Positions 7,832 through 15,996 of a stretch of 64,000 bases of DNA are shown piece by piece (position 1 is the first letter of the stretch; every line of letters begins with the position of its first letter). The stretch is from Streptomyces nitrosporeus (GTDB lineage: Bacteria; Actinomycetota; Actinomycetes; Streptomycetales; Streptomycetaceae): NCBI RefSeq assembly GCF_008704555.1, contig NZ_CP023702.1, forward strand, positions 3,224,001-3,288,000, read 5' to 3'. Under the pieces are notes generated by a model. That model was given only the letters and a program-made list of their open reading frames with translations. It did no database searches and was not told where the DNA came from. Made by a program: the position numbers and the translations under genes.

Positions 7832-9010
7832 GTGGCTACCCAGCACCCTAGTGCCGCCTCCCGCATCCCCGCACTCTCCCACCCGTACCCGATGGCCAAT
7901 CCCGGTTACGGAAAGCGGTCCGTGCCGGGGCAACCCGCTTCCAGCGCGGGTGACTTCGCGCTCCTGCCCGACCGTGAGCGGTACATCGCCGGGTTCATCG
8001 ACCACCTCCCGGACGGCGCGTCCATGGACGTGAAGAGCCTTGCCAAGCAGGTGCCGCTCTACGCCCAGCAGGCGGTCGGCTCGGCGCTGAGGGCCCTGAC
8101 CGTCGCCGGTCACCTGCGGCGCGCCCGGTGCCAGGTCGGTGACGGTGACCAGGTGCGCTGGGTCTTCCGCACGTTCTGGTCCCGTACCGCCCGCGACAAC
8201 GAGTGGTGGATCTCCCATCTCGCCGCGGAGGGCCGCAAGGCGTCCCCGGCCGCCGTCACGTCCCCGCCGCCTCCGGCCCGGGTCCCCGTGGAGGAACCCG
8301 CGCCGGTGGAGGGGCCGTTGCCGGTGGCTGCCCCGCTGGTGGAGGGGCCGGTACCGGTGGCTGCCCTGCTGGCGGAGGGGCCGTTGCCCGTGGCCGTACC
8401 GCCGGTGGCCGTCCCTCCCGCGATCGTTCCGTCGGCCGTGCCGCAGCAGCGGGGGCCGGAGCCAATGGCGCCTCCCGTCCCGGAGTCCGCCCCGGAGGCT
8501 GTCCCGGGGCCCGCCTCGGGCCCCACCCCCGCGCCCACCCCGGGGCCCGATGCCCCCTCGCCCGCCTATCTGGCCCTGGCGCGGCTCGGCCGGACCGATG
8601 CCCGCCTGGTGCTCTCCGCCGCCGACTGCGCGGTCCTGGAGGGGCGGGCCGCCGAGTGGCTGGCCCGGGGCGTGGACACCGCCTATCTGACCCGTGCCCT
8701 CACCGCCGGGCTCCCCCCGCAGGTCGACTCACCCGTCGGGTTCCTCCGGCGGCGCCTCCGGGACAAGATCCCGCCGCTCGTGCCCCCGGCCGCCGCACCG
8801 CCCGCACCCGGCACCCCCGTCCGCCTCGTGATGGTGGAGTGTGCCGAGTGCGGCGCGCCCGGCCGCCCGGAGGCCCTGCCCGACGGCCTCTGCCTCCCCT
8901 GCCACCGGTCCGGTACTCCGGAACCGGTGGCCCCGCCCGCCGGCGGCCTCGCCGAAGCCGAGGTCCGCAGCCGCGCGGGGCAGGTCCGTGAGCTGCTCAG
9001 GGCACGCTGA
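7832..9010 (+). CDS. Winged-helix protein with Pro-rich linker and C-terminal zinc ribbon
   Basis: A 392-residue protein; GTG 7832 is used with AAAAGG 8 nt upstream. The N-terminal part (about 45-125) is a MarR/replication-initiator-like winged helix (MDVKSLAKQVPLYAQQAVGS). It is followed by a very Pro/Val/Ala-rich linker of about 120 residues, an alpha-helical module (VLSAADCAVLEGRAAEWLA ... VGFLRRRLRDK) and a CAEC...CLPC zinc ribbon. The alpha-helical module is also present in the protein at 49,050-50,138, so the two are distant paralogues. It probably binds DNA; its role is unknown. Confidence 0.7.
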   Translation: MATQHPSAASRIPALSHPYPMANPGYGKRSVPGQPASSAGDFALLPDRERYIAGFIDHLPDGASMDVKSLAKQVPLYAQQAVGSALRALTVAGHLRRARCQVGDGDQVRWVFRTFWSRTARDNEWWISHLAAEGRKASPAAVTSPPPPARVPVEEPAPVEGPLPVAAPLVEGPVPVAALLAEGPLPVAVPPVAVPPAIVPSAVPQQRGPEPMAPPVPESAPEAVPGPASGPTPAPTPGPDAPSPAYLALARLGRTDARLVLSAADCAVLEGRAAEWLARGVDTAYLTRALTAGLPPQVDSPVGFLRRRLRDKIPPLVPPAAAPPAPGTPVRLVMVECAECGAPGRPEALPDGLCLPCHRSGTPEPVAPPAGGLAEAEVRSRAGQVRELLRAR

Positions 9011-9035
9011 GGCCGGGAGCCTGACGATCCGGCCG

Positions 9036-9614
9036 TCAGCCGAGCGAGGCGTCCAGCAGCGCCGCCCACTGGCCGACGACCCTGTCCCTGCGGGCGGTGT
9101 CGTCGGTCAGCAGGTTGGCGAGGCCGAGGCCCCGGGCCATGTCGAGGAGGCCCTGGACGGTCTCGCGGACGCCGGGACGCTCCTCGTCGGCGCCGAGGAG
9201 TTCGACGGCGATGCGGTGGGTCTCGCGGCCGACCCGGGCTTCGAGTTCGGTGACGCGGGGGCGGAGCTGCTCCTCGTTGGACGCGGCGACCCACAGCTGG
9301 AGCGCGGCACGGAACAGCGGCCCGGTGTAGAGGTCCACCAGAGCGGCGACGACCTCGGTACGGCCCTGGACGGGCAGGGCGCGCAGGGCGGCGGAGCGTT
9401 CCTCGGCGACGTACTCAACGGCTCCGGTGAACAGGTCCTCGCGGGTGGGGAAATGGTGCTGGGCCGCTCCGCGCGAGACTCCGGCGCGTTCGGCGACGAC
9501 GGCGACGGTGGAGCCCGCCCAGCCGTGTTCGGCGAGGCAGGCGACCGCAGCTTCGAGGAGTCCGCGCCGGGTGGCGCGGCTGCGGTCCTGCTTGGGGGGT
9601 GTCACAGCCGCCAT
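9036..9614 (-). CDS. TetR-family regulator of the acyl-CoA cluster (AtuR/LiuQ-like role)
   Basis: 192 residues. The TetR helix-turn-helix lies at about 13-60 (RGLLEAAVACLAEHGWAGST, then RAGVSRGAAQHHFPTREDLF). The C-terminal domain is helical and ligand-binding. The start overlaps the stop of the enoyl-CoA hydratase gene by 13 bp, so both are co-transcribed. Near-identical palindromic sites at 10,451 and 22,141 sit at both promoters of the cluster and are the obvious candidates for its operators. The inducer is probably an acyl-CoA, as for AtuR-type repressors; this is inferred. Confidence 0.85.
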   Translation of the reverse strand: MAAVTPPKQDRSRATRRGLLEAAVACLAEHGWAGSTVAVVAERAGVSRGAAQHHFPTREDLFTGAVEYVAEERSAALRALPVQGRTEVVAALVDLYTGPLFRAALQLWVAASNEEQLRPRVTELEARVGRETHRIAVELLGADEERPGVRETVQGLLDMARGLGLANLLTDDTARRDRVVGQWAALLDASLG

Positions 9615-10339
9615 GCCGGGTCCCGTCGTTCGAGGAAGGCCGTCATCCCCTCCCGTGCGTCGTCGGAGGCGAACAGGGCCGCCGAGCGGGCGATGAGGTC
9701 TTCGGAGTACTGGTCGAAGCTCCGCAGCACCCTAGCCGCGACCAGCTCCTTCGACGCGGCCAGCCCCTGGGGCGAGGCCCTGCGCAGCCCGTCCAGCACG
9801 GGCACCAGCGCCTGGTCCACGTCCTCGGCGGCCTGGGTGACGAACCCGGTACGGGCGGCCTCGGCGGCGTCGAAGCGCTCCCCGGTGAGGTAGTAGCGGG
9901 CGGCGGCACGCGGATCGACGCGGGGCAGCAGCGGCATGGAGATGACGGCGGGCGCCAGCCCCAGCCGCGACTCGGTCAGCGCGAAGGAGGCGCCCGGACC
10001 GGCCACGGAGATGTCGCACGCCGCCAGCAGCCCCAGCCCGCCGGCCCGGACGTGCCCGGTGACCCGGGCGACGACGGGCTTGGGCAGGGCGACGATCCGG
10101 CGCATCAGCGCGACCAGGGTGTGCGGGTCGGGCGGTGCGGTGAGATCGGCGCCGGCGCAGAAGGTGGTACCGGTGTGGGTGAGGACCACGGCCCGGACAC
10201 CGTCGTCGGCCGCGCAGTCCTCCAGGGCCTCGGCCAGCTCCCCGACGAGCGCCGCGCTCAGGGCGTTGCGGTTGGCCGGGGAGTCCAGGGTGAGGGTGGT
10301 GACACCGCGCTCGTGGGCGGGCGGGGCGAGCTGGCTCAT
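9602..10339 (-). CDS. Enoyl-CoA hydratase/isomerase family protein
   Basis: 245-residue crotonase-fold enzyme, ATG 10339. Oxyanion-hole segments: FCAGADLTA near 69 and TGHVRAGGLGLLAACD near 111-126. Of the two catalytic Glu of crotonase, the second is kept (FALTESRLGLAP) but the first position is Gly. This is a pattern also seen in methylglutaconyl- and isohexenylglutaconyl-CoA hydratases. Within this cluster it would hydrate the carboxylated enoyl-CoA (AtuE/LiuC-like). It has its own promoter with an operator, and the TetR gene follows it. Confidence 0.88.
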   Translation of the reverse strand: MSQLAPPAHERGVTTLTLDSPANRNALSAALVGELAEALEDCAADDGVRAVVLTHTGTTFCAGADLTAPPDPHTLVALMRRIVALPKPVVARVTGHVRAGGLGLLAACDISVAGPGASFALTESRLGLAPAVISMPLLPRVDPRAAARYYLTGERFDAAEAARTGFVTQAAEDVDQALVPVLDGLRRASPQGLAASKELVAARVLRSFDQYSEDLIARSAALFASDDAREGMTAFLERRDPAWRL

Positions 10340-10450
10340 CCGTCTGTTCTCCTTCTGCCGGGCCGTCGGGTCCCCTGCGGGCCGCCGAAGTCCCGCGGGG
10401 CGTCCGGCGCCCTGCGGGCCGTCGGGTCGAGGGTGGCAGCAGGCGGAAGA

Positions 10451-10475
10451 ACAATCAAGCACGCTTGCATGATTC
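10451..10475. promoter_or_regulatory. TetR operator candidate A
   Basis: The core CAAGCACGCTTG (10456-10467) is a perfect CAAGC-N2-GCTTG palindrome. The full 25-bp site matches operator B at 22,141-22,165 in about 21 of 25 positions. It lies about 110 bp upstream of the hydratase-tetR operon. Confidence 0.75.
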
Positions 10476-10537
10476 TGGTTCAGTCCAGCCCTCCCCGCAT
10501 GCCCACAGGCAGGAAGAAGCGAGAATTCAAATGACAT

Positions 10538-10566
10538 TTGAGCGGCTTCTCAAGTTAGACTAGAAT
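10538..10566 (+). promoter_or_regulatory. hicA promoter with overlapping inverted repeat
   Basis: TTGAGC (10538-10543), 17 nt, TAGAAT (10561-10566). The start point falls on the GTG of hicA, so the mRNA is leaderless. TTGAG-N6-CTCAA overlaps the -35 box and may be the HicB operator. Confidence 0.65.
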
Positions 10567-10573
10567 CACCGAT

Positions 10574-10771
10574 GTGAAGCGAAAAGACCTCATGAAACGG
10601 CTGAAGCAGATCGCAGCTGAGAAGGAGGTTGACTTCACGGGGCCGGAAGGGAGTGGACGGGGACGGCACGAGACATACAAGGTCGGCGCCGTCAGAGTCC
10701 ATATCCCACGGCACTCCGAGATCGCGGAGGGCACTGCCGCATCGATCATCCGGACGGCCGAGAAGGCGTGA
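10574..10771 (+). CDS. hicA: HicA-family mRNA interferase toxin
   Basis: 65 residues with the HicA double-stranded-RNA-binding-like fold: MKRKDLMKRLKQIA, the Gly/His segment GRGRHETYKVGA with candidate catalytic His32, and IPRHSEIAEGTAASII. The family cleaves mRNA and is neutralised by HicB. GTG 10574 lies 7 nt after the -10 box. Base composition is lower in GC than in neighbours, as expected for a mobile module. The antitoxin gene follows after 64 bp. Confidence 0.88.
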   Translation: MKRKDLMKRLKQIAAEKEVDFTGPEGSGRGRHETYKVGAVRVHIPRHSEIAEGTAASIIRTAEKA

Positions 10772-10835
10772 ACCTTCTCGGCCTCCGGGCCAGCCTTCAT
10801 CACGGCATCGAACTGAGCGAGAAGGGACGCGCTGA

Positions 10836-11264
10836 ATGACTACGTACAAGGCGACAGCAGAGCGTCAGGGACGCTTCTGGGTCGTGGGCATCGATGGCCT
10901 TCCAGAAGGGGAGCAGAACGTCACCCAGGGCCTCACCTGGACCGAAGCCCACGACAACGCACGGGATCTGATCAGTCTCGTTCTGGACATCGAGGATGAT
11001 CCGTCCGCCTACACCGTCGAACTCGTCCCGGCCGACCCGGCGATGTCCGAAGTCGTGCGGGAGGCCGAAGAGGCCGACGCGGCCGTGCAGGAGGCGGAGA
11101 TGCGCCGACGCACAGCGATGACACGAGCGGCGAAGACTCTCGTCGGCCTCGGACTCACACAGGCTGAAGCAGGTCGCATGCTCGGCGTCACTCACCAGCG
11201 CATCGCCCAGCTCGCACCCAGGAAAACGAGGAAGAGCGCAGAGAAGAAGGCCGTTCCCGCCTGA
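10836..11264 (+). CDS. hicB: HicB-family antitoxin with C-terminal HTH
   Basis: 142 residues. The partial RNase H-like HicB fold covers about 1-65 (YKATAERQGRFWVVGIDGLP, then TWTEAHDNARDLISLVL). A Glu/Ala-rich helix follows, then a helix-turn-helix at about 104-126 (LGLTQAEAGRMLGVTHQRI) for autoregulation. It should bind and inhibit HicA and repress the operon through the inverted repeat at 10,538-10,553. Confidence 0.88.
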   Translation: MTTYKATAERQGRFWVVGIDGLPEGEQNVTQGLTWTEAHDNARDLISLVLDIEDDPSAYTVELVPADPAMSEVVREAEEADAAVQEAEMRRRTAMTRAAKTLVGLGLTQAEAGRMLGVTHQRIAQLAPRKTRKSAEKKAVPA

Positions 11265-11269
11265 CGGTC

Positions 11270-11362
11270 ATGAGGTGAGTGGCGGTGAGGACCGGGGCGG
11301 AGGGGCGGCGAACGACGTAGGTCCTGGGATCTCGTTGCCGCCGTCATCGTGGACGCCGACGA
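11270..11362 (-). pseudogene. Decayed copy of the 3' part of the acyl-CoA ligase gene
   Basis: These 93 bp align with 13,226-13,318 inside the intact ligase gene, in the same orientation, with roughly 85 percent identity and a one-base deletion. They encode the out-of-frame equivalent of the IGVHDDDGNEIPKAYVVRQ region. Homology stops sharply after 11,362. It is a direct repeat flanking the gene-remnant part of the island. Confidence 0.75.
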
Positions 11363-11468
11363 GAAGGACACCTGCGAAGAGACCGTGCGCCTGAAGGCCA
11401 TCGGCGGCCGAGGCCGGCTCGCGGCCGGATGACGGGAACCGCTCCCGTCCGAGGCCCTCTGCCGCCGG

Positions 11469-12000
11469 TCACGGTCCCGCTCGGCCGACCGAGCCCGGAA
11501 GCAGGTCCTGTCGCTCCGGTCTCCGGCAGACGAGGATGCCGCCCAGGCAGGTGATACGGAAAGCACCCTCTGCCTGGATGAGCTCCTCGACCCGCTGCCG
11601 CGCGCTCGATCGTCTCCCTGAACGGGACGCCCATCCGGTCCGCCCAGGCTTCGTACGACGCCAGGTGCGCGACGACCGGTCCGGCATCGGTCACCTCGAT
11701 CACCCCGGGAAGAGGGATCGCGCGGATCTCATCGAAGACCGTTCCGAGGACCGCCACGGAACGGTCGGTCCGGTCCTCCCGCACCCTGGCCACGAACTTC
11801 CCGTTGCCACAGCCCACATCCGCGACCGCGCAGCACACACCGGCCAGTTCGTCCACGACGATGCCCGGGAGATCGTGGCGCGGACTCTGCCACCGGCAGA
11901 GGAACTGACGGGCGGCCAGGTGCCGGCCTGTGCCGTATGCCTTGGCGGAGGGAAGGCTGCGGTCGGTGACCAGGCGTTCGTCCGTGGGCCGGGCGGTCAT
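11469..12000 (-). pseudogene. SAM methyltransferase remnant
   Basis: Starts MTARPTDERLVTDRS at ATG 12000 and keeps the SAM-binding motif ADVGCGNGKFVARV. It then jumps to sequence belonging near the C-terminus (IEVTDAGPVVAHLASYEAWAD). About 100 residues of the normal core are missing. A frameshift near 11,590-11,620 moves the last part (AEGAFRITCLGGILVCRR) into another frame. The start overlaps the stop of the upstream remnant by ATGA, as in an operon. Confidence 0.75.
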
Positions 12001-12310
12001 CGCGGCTCAGCGAGGTTGCCGGTGAGGGTGGGACGACCGGCCGCTTCGTAAATATGTGCGCGGAGACCGGCCGCCGACCGTACGCCACGGTAAGGCTCGC
12101 TTCCGAGGAATGCGGCCAGATCACGCAACCTGATGGTGATACTCGCCGTGTACGTCTCGGCGGCGAACACCTCCGAGAGTTTCGCGACGGCCTCTTCGGG
12201 TTCACCACTCGCCAGGGAGGCCCTAGCCAGGTCAAGATGCGCGGTCTGCGGGTCCCCGGAAGAGCGATCGTCCTCCGGCCCCGCCCGGTACAGCTCTACC
12301 GCACGATGAT
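11997..12310 (-). pseudogene. C-terminal fragment of a TPR-containing regulator
   Basis: Only the C-terminal end is recognisable (YRAGPEDDRSSGDPQTAHLD ... LRDLAAFLGSEPYRGVRS). This is typical of Streptomyces XRE regulators with a TPR-like tail. The N-terminal DNA-binding part is gone; upstream sequence in this frame is antisense to another remnant. Confidence 0.55.
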
Positions 12311-12344
12311 CGGTCACCACGCTCCGCAGACTCCAGAGCCGCAT

Positions 12345-12425
12345 ATGGACGATGTCATCCTGGTGACCAGTGAACTCGTCACCAACGCCCACCGGTACGG
12401 CACCGAACCGGGTGACATGATCTGT
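12345..12425 (+). pseudogene. Fragment of an anti-sigma/HATPase_c protein
   Basis: About 26 codons read MDDVILVTSELVTNAHRYG, the N-box region of RsbW-like ATP-binding proteins of actinobacteria. Nothing of the remaining ATPase fold follows. Confidence 0.6.
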
Positions 12426-12573
12426 GCGAAGCACCGGCACCATCCGCCGCTCGGTATCCGGTACCCCTTCCGACACCCGCGATCAGAAACCAGGCACTGG
12501 TTCGGGGCCGAAGGGACCTTCGACTGCGTGTTCCTCCACCGGAGCGGAATGGTTCCGGACTAGCGTCCGATAT

Positions 12574-12987
12574 GTGAACAACACGACGTCCGACGACCCC
12601 GGCCTGGTGACCCTGCGCAGCGCGTGGCCGTTCCCGGCCACTGTGGAACGGCTGTGCGCGGCGGTCACGACAGCCGGATACCACGTCTTCTCACGGGTCG
12701 ACCACGCAGCCAACGCCGCTCATGCCGGAATCACACTGCGTCCCACCGAACTGATCCTGTTCGGCGATCCCCGTGTGGGTACCGAGCTGATGCTCGATCA
12801 GCAACGCGCGGGGCTTGATCTTCCCTCCAAGATCCTTGTCTGGCAGGACGAGCAGGACAAGGTCTGGCTGACCTACAGCACAGCGGCCTGGCTCATTCAG
12901 CGCCACGGCCTGGGCGATGGCGGTAGTGAAGCCGCCGCAGCCCTGGAAGCCACGCTGGCTCAGGTCTGCGGTCAGGCCTCCCAGTGA
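12574..12987 (+). CDS. DUF302 domain protein
   Basis: 137 residues, GTG 12574 lying 7 nt after a TAGCGT -10-like box, so probably leaderless. The whole length matches the DUF302 fold: SAWPFPATVERLCAAVTTAG, RVDHAANAAHAGITLRPTEL, LFGDPRVGTELMLDQQRAGL and LPSKILVWQDEQDKVWLTY. The family is small and soluble; proposed roles (ligand or lipid binding) are unproven. It is the only intact gene between the two ligase-derived repeats. Confidence 0.8.
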   Translation: MNNTTSDDPGLVTLRSAWPFPATVERLCAAVTTAGYHVFSRVDHAANAAHAGITLRPTELILFGDPRVGTELMLDQQRAGLDLPSKILVWQDEQDKVWLTYSTAAWLIQRHGLGDGGSEAAAALEATLAQVCGQASQ

Positions 12988-13092
12988 GGTTCTCCGGACC
13001 GTGCGCCGGTACGCACGGATGTGGGGCGCCGGCCACCGCTGCCGTCGACCGGCTCCTGCGGTTGCCCCGGGCCACCACCGGCCGGGCCGTCG

Positions 13093-14676
13093 TCAGGCCC
13101 CCCGCTTCTCCCGGTCGCGGAGTTCGCGGCGGAGGATCTTGCCGGAGACCGCGCGTGGGACGGATTCGGTGAACTCGACCCGGCGGACCTTCTTGTACGG
13201 GGCGACGCGTCCGGCGACGTACGCCATGACGTCGTCGGCGGTGAGGTCCGGGGCGGAGGGCTGGCGGACGACGTAGGCCTTGGGGATCTCGTTGCCGTCG
13301 TCGTCGTGGACGCCGATGACGGCGGCGTCGGCAATGGAGGGGTGGGTGAGGAGGAGGGCCTCCAGGTCGGCGGGGGCGACCTGGTAGCCCTTGTACTTGA
13401 TGAGCTCCTTCACCCGGTCCACGACGTGCAGCCAGCCCTCCTCGTCGACGCGGCCGACGTCACCGGTGTGCAGCCAGCCGTCGCCGTCGATCATCGCCGT
13501 GGTGGCCTCGGGGCGGCCGAGGTAGCCCTTCATCACCTGCGGCCCCCGGATGAGGATCTCGCCGTCGGCACCGGCGGGGAGGTCGGTGTCCGGATCGTCC
13601 AGGGAGACGATGCGCATCTCGGTGCCGGGCAGGAGTTTGCCGACGGCGCCGGGCGGCGGGTCCTCCGCTTCGAGCGGGACGACGTGGGTGCCGGGGGAGA
13701 GTTCGGTCATGCCGTAGGCCTGGCGTACGGGCGGCAGGCCGAGGCGGGCGGAACAGGCGGCGGCGAGTCCGGCGTCCAGCGGGGCCGCGGCGCTGACGAT
13801 GTACTCCAGCGAGGACAGGTCGTAGTCACCGACCGCCGGATGCTTGGCAAGGGCCAGGACGATGGGCGGGGCGACGTAGAGGCCGCTGATGCGGTGGTCC
13901 TGGATGGCGCCGAGGAACTGGTCGAGGTCGAAGCGGGGCAGGACGACGACGGTGGCGCCACAGCGCAGCGGGACGTTCATCAGGGCGGTCAGCCCGTAGA
14001 TATGAAAAAAGGGAAGCACGGCCAGGATGCGGTCGCCGGGCTTAAGCGGGATGAAGGGGCGCAGCTGTTCCAGGTTGGTGCCGATGGAGCGGTGGGTGAG
14101 CATGACGCCCTTGGGGGCGCCGGTGGTGCCGGAGGAGTACGGCAGGGCGACGACGTCCTCGGCCGGGTCGAAGGCGACCTCCGGTTCGGGGGCGGTGGAG
14201 CCGAGCATGTCGAGGACCGAGGTGTGCCCCTCGGCCTGGTCGCAGACGAAGATCTCCTCGACGCCGCCCGCCAGTCCGGCGGCCCGGCGGGCCGTGTCGA
14301 GGAGGAGGGAGACGGTGACGATCCAGCGGGCGCCGGAGTCCGTCAGCTGCTTGGCGAACTCCTCGGCGGTGGCGAGCGGGTGGACGGTGGTGACGGCGGC
14401 TCCGGCCCGGGTGGCCCCGTAGAACACGGCCGGGTAGGCGATGGTGTTGGGGCTGTGCAGGGCGAGGACGTCGCCCTTGGCGAGGCCGGCCCCGGCGAGG
14501 TGGGCGGCGATGCGCCGGTGGAAGGTGTCGAGCTGGGCGTAGGTGACGCTCATGCCGTTGGTGCCGTCGATCAGGGCGGTGGTGTCGCCGAACTGCTCGG
14601 TGACGTGGCCGAGGACGGCTTCGTGGATGGGTACTTCCAGGGCCGGGACATCTGCGTACTCGCTGTGGAACACCAT
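13093..14676 (-). CDS. Acyl-CoA synthetase, 4-coumarate--CoA ligase family
   Basis: 527 residues; ATG 14676 with GAAGGGA upstream. ANL-superfamily motifs in order: YSSGTTGAPKGVMLTH (P-loop, about 177), YGMTELSPG (about 326), GWLHTGDVGRVDEEGW (about 404), VDRVKELIKYKGYQVAP hinge (about 424) and the catalytic Lys in PRAVSGKILRREL near the end. It would activate a carboxylic acid to its CoA thioester as the entry step of this cluster (AtuH-like). Its gene is the last of the large minus-strand run before the island, and part of its 3' end is duplicated at 11,270. Confidence 0.92.
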   Translation of the reverse strand: MVFHSEYADVPALEVPIHEAVLGHVTEQFGDTTALIDGTNGMSVTYAQLDTFHRRIAAHLAGAGLAKGDVLALHSPNTIAYPAVFYGATRAGAAVTTVHPLATAEEFAKQLTDSGARWIVTVSLLLDTARRAAGLAGGVEEIFVCDQAEGHTSVLDMLGSTAPEPEVAFDPAEDVVALPYSSGTTGAPKGVMLTHRSIGTNLEQLRPFIPLKPGDRILAVLPFFHIYGLTALMNVPLRCGATVVVLPRFDLDQFLGAIQDHRISGLYVAPPIVLALAKHPAVGDYDLSSLEYIVSAAAPLDAGLAAACSARLGLPPVRQAYGMTELSPGTHVVPLEAEDPPPGAVGKLLPGTEMRIVSLDDPDTDLPAGADGEILIRGPQVMKGYLGRPEATTAMIDGDGWLHTGDVGRVDEEGWLHVVDRVKELIKYKGYQVAPADLEALLLTHPSIADAAVIGVHDDDGNEIPKAYVVRQPSAPDLTADDVMAYVAGRVAPYKKVRRVEFTESVPRAVSGKILRRELRDREKRGA

Positions 14677-14832
14677 GGCGGTTCCCTTCGGAGCGGGTGC
14701 GGCCCGTCCGGCGTCCCGCGCGGGCGGGCGGGGAGCCGGACGGGCCGTGCGGGATGCGGGAGGGCGGGACGGTGCGGGGGCCACTTTCGTCTCCCGGGGC
14801 GGGGTCCGGGAAGCCCCTGGACGGTGCCGTTC

Positions 14833-15996
14833 TCAGTACGACTTGGGGAGCCCCAGGGTCTGGTGGGAGACGTAGTTCAGGATCATTTCGCGGCTGACCG
14901 GTGCGATCCGGGCGACACGCGCGGCCGTGATCAGGGAGGCCAGGCCGTACTCGCGGGTGAGGCCGTTGCCACCGAGGGTGTGCACGGCCTGGTCGACGGC
15001 CCGGACGCATGCCTCGGCGGCGGCGTACTTGGCCATGTTGGCGGCCTCGCCCGCGCCGATGTCGTCGCCCTCGTCCACCAGACGGGCCGCCTTCTGCATC
15101 ATCAGCCGGGCCAGTTCCAGCTCGATGTGGGACTGGGCCAAGGGGTGGGCGATGGCCTGGTGGGAGCCGATGGGGGCGCCCTTCCAGACGGTGCGCTCCT
15201 TGGCGTAGGCGACGGCTCGCTCGATGGCGTACCGGCCCATGCCGATGGCGAAGGCGGCGCCCATGACGCGTTCGGGGTTGAGCCCGGCGAACAGTTGGAG
15301 GAGCCCCGCGTCCTCCTCGCCGACGAGCGCGCCGGCGGGCAGCCGTACGTCGTTCAGGACCAGCTCGAACTGCTTCTCGGCCGCCTGGAGTTCCATGTCG
15401 ATGGGGGTGCGGGAGAAGCCGGGGGTGTCGCGGGGGACGATGAAGAGGCAGGGCTTGAGGCTGCCGGAGCGGGCGTCCTCGGTGCGGCCGACGATCAGGG
15501 TGGCGTCGGAGATGTCGACGCCGGAGATGAAGACCTTGCGCCCGTTGAGTATCCAGTCCCCGCCGTCGCGGCGGGCGGTGGTGGTGATGCGGTGCGAGTT
15601 GGACCCGGCGTCGGGTTCGGTGATCCCGAAGGACATGGTCAGGCTGCCGTCGGACAGGCCCGGGAGCCAGGTCCGCTTCTGCTCCTCGGTGCCGAACCGG
15701 GCGATGACGGTGCCGCAGATCGCCGGAGAGACGACCAGCATGAGCAGCGGGCTGCCGGCCGCGCCGAGCTCCTCCAGGACGATGGAGAGTTCGGCCATGC
15801 CGCCGCCTCCGCCGCCGTACTCCTCGGGGAGGTTGACGCCGAGGTAGCCCAGCTTGCCCGCCTCGGCCCACAGCTCGCGGGGGTGTTCGCCCCTGCGGGC
15901 GAGTGCGGTGCTGTACTCGCGGCCGTAGCGCTTCCCGAGGGCGGCGACGGCGGCGCGCAGGGCACGCTGTTCTTCGGTTTCGAGGACGGTGCTCAT
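14833..15996 (-). CDS. Acyl-CoA dehydrogenase
   Basis: 387 residues, full ACAD length: N-terminal helical domain; middle beta domain with MSFGITEPDAGSNS (about 155) and GRKVFISGVD; C-terminal domain with HQAIAHPLAQSHIELELARL and TLGGNGLTREYGLASLITAA. The catalytic Glu is probably in the SREMILNY segment near residue 370. FAD-dependent desaturation of an acyl-CoA, AtuD/LiuA-like in context. It starts within the stop region of the biotin carboxylase gene (4 bp overlap), so it is translationally coupled. Confidence 0.92.
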   Translation of the reverse strand: MSTVLETEEQRALRAAVAALGKRYGREYSTALARRGEHPRELWAEAGKLGYLGVNLPEEYGGGGGGMAELSIVLEELGAAGSPLLMLVVSPAICGTVIARFGTEEQKRTWLPGLSDGSLTMSFGITEPDAGSNSHRITTTARRDGGDWILNGRKVFISGVDISDATLIVGRTEDARSGSLKPCLFIVPRDTPGFSRTPIDMELQAAEKQFELVLNDVRLPAGALVGEEDAGLLQLFAGLNPERVMGAAFAIGMGRYAIERAVAYAKERTVWKGAPIGSHQAIAHPLAQSHIELELARLMMQKAARLVDEGDDIGAGEAANMAKYAAAEACVRAVDQAVHTLGGNGLTREYGLASLITAARVARIAPVSREMILNYVSHQTLGLPKSY

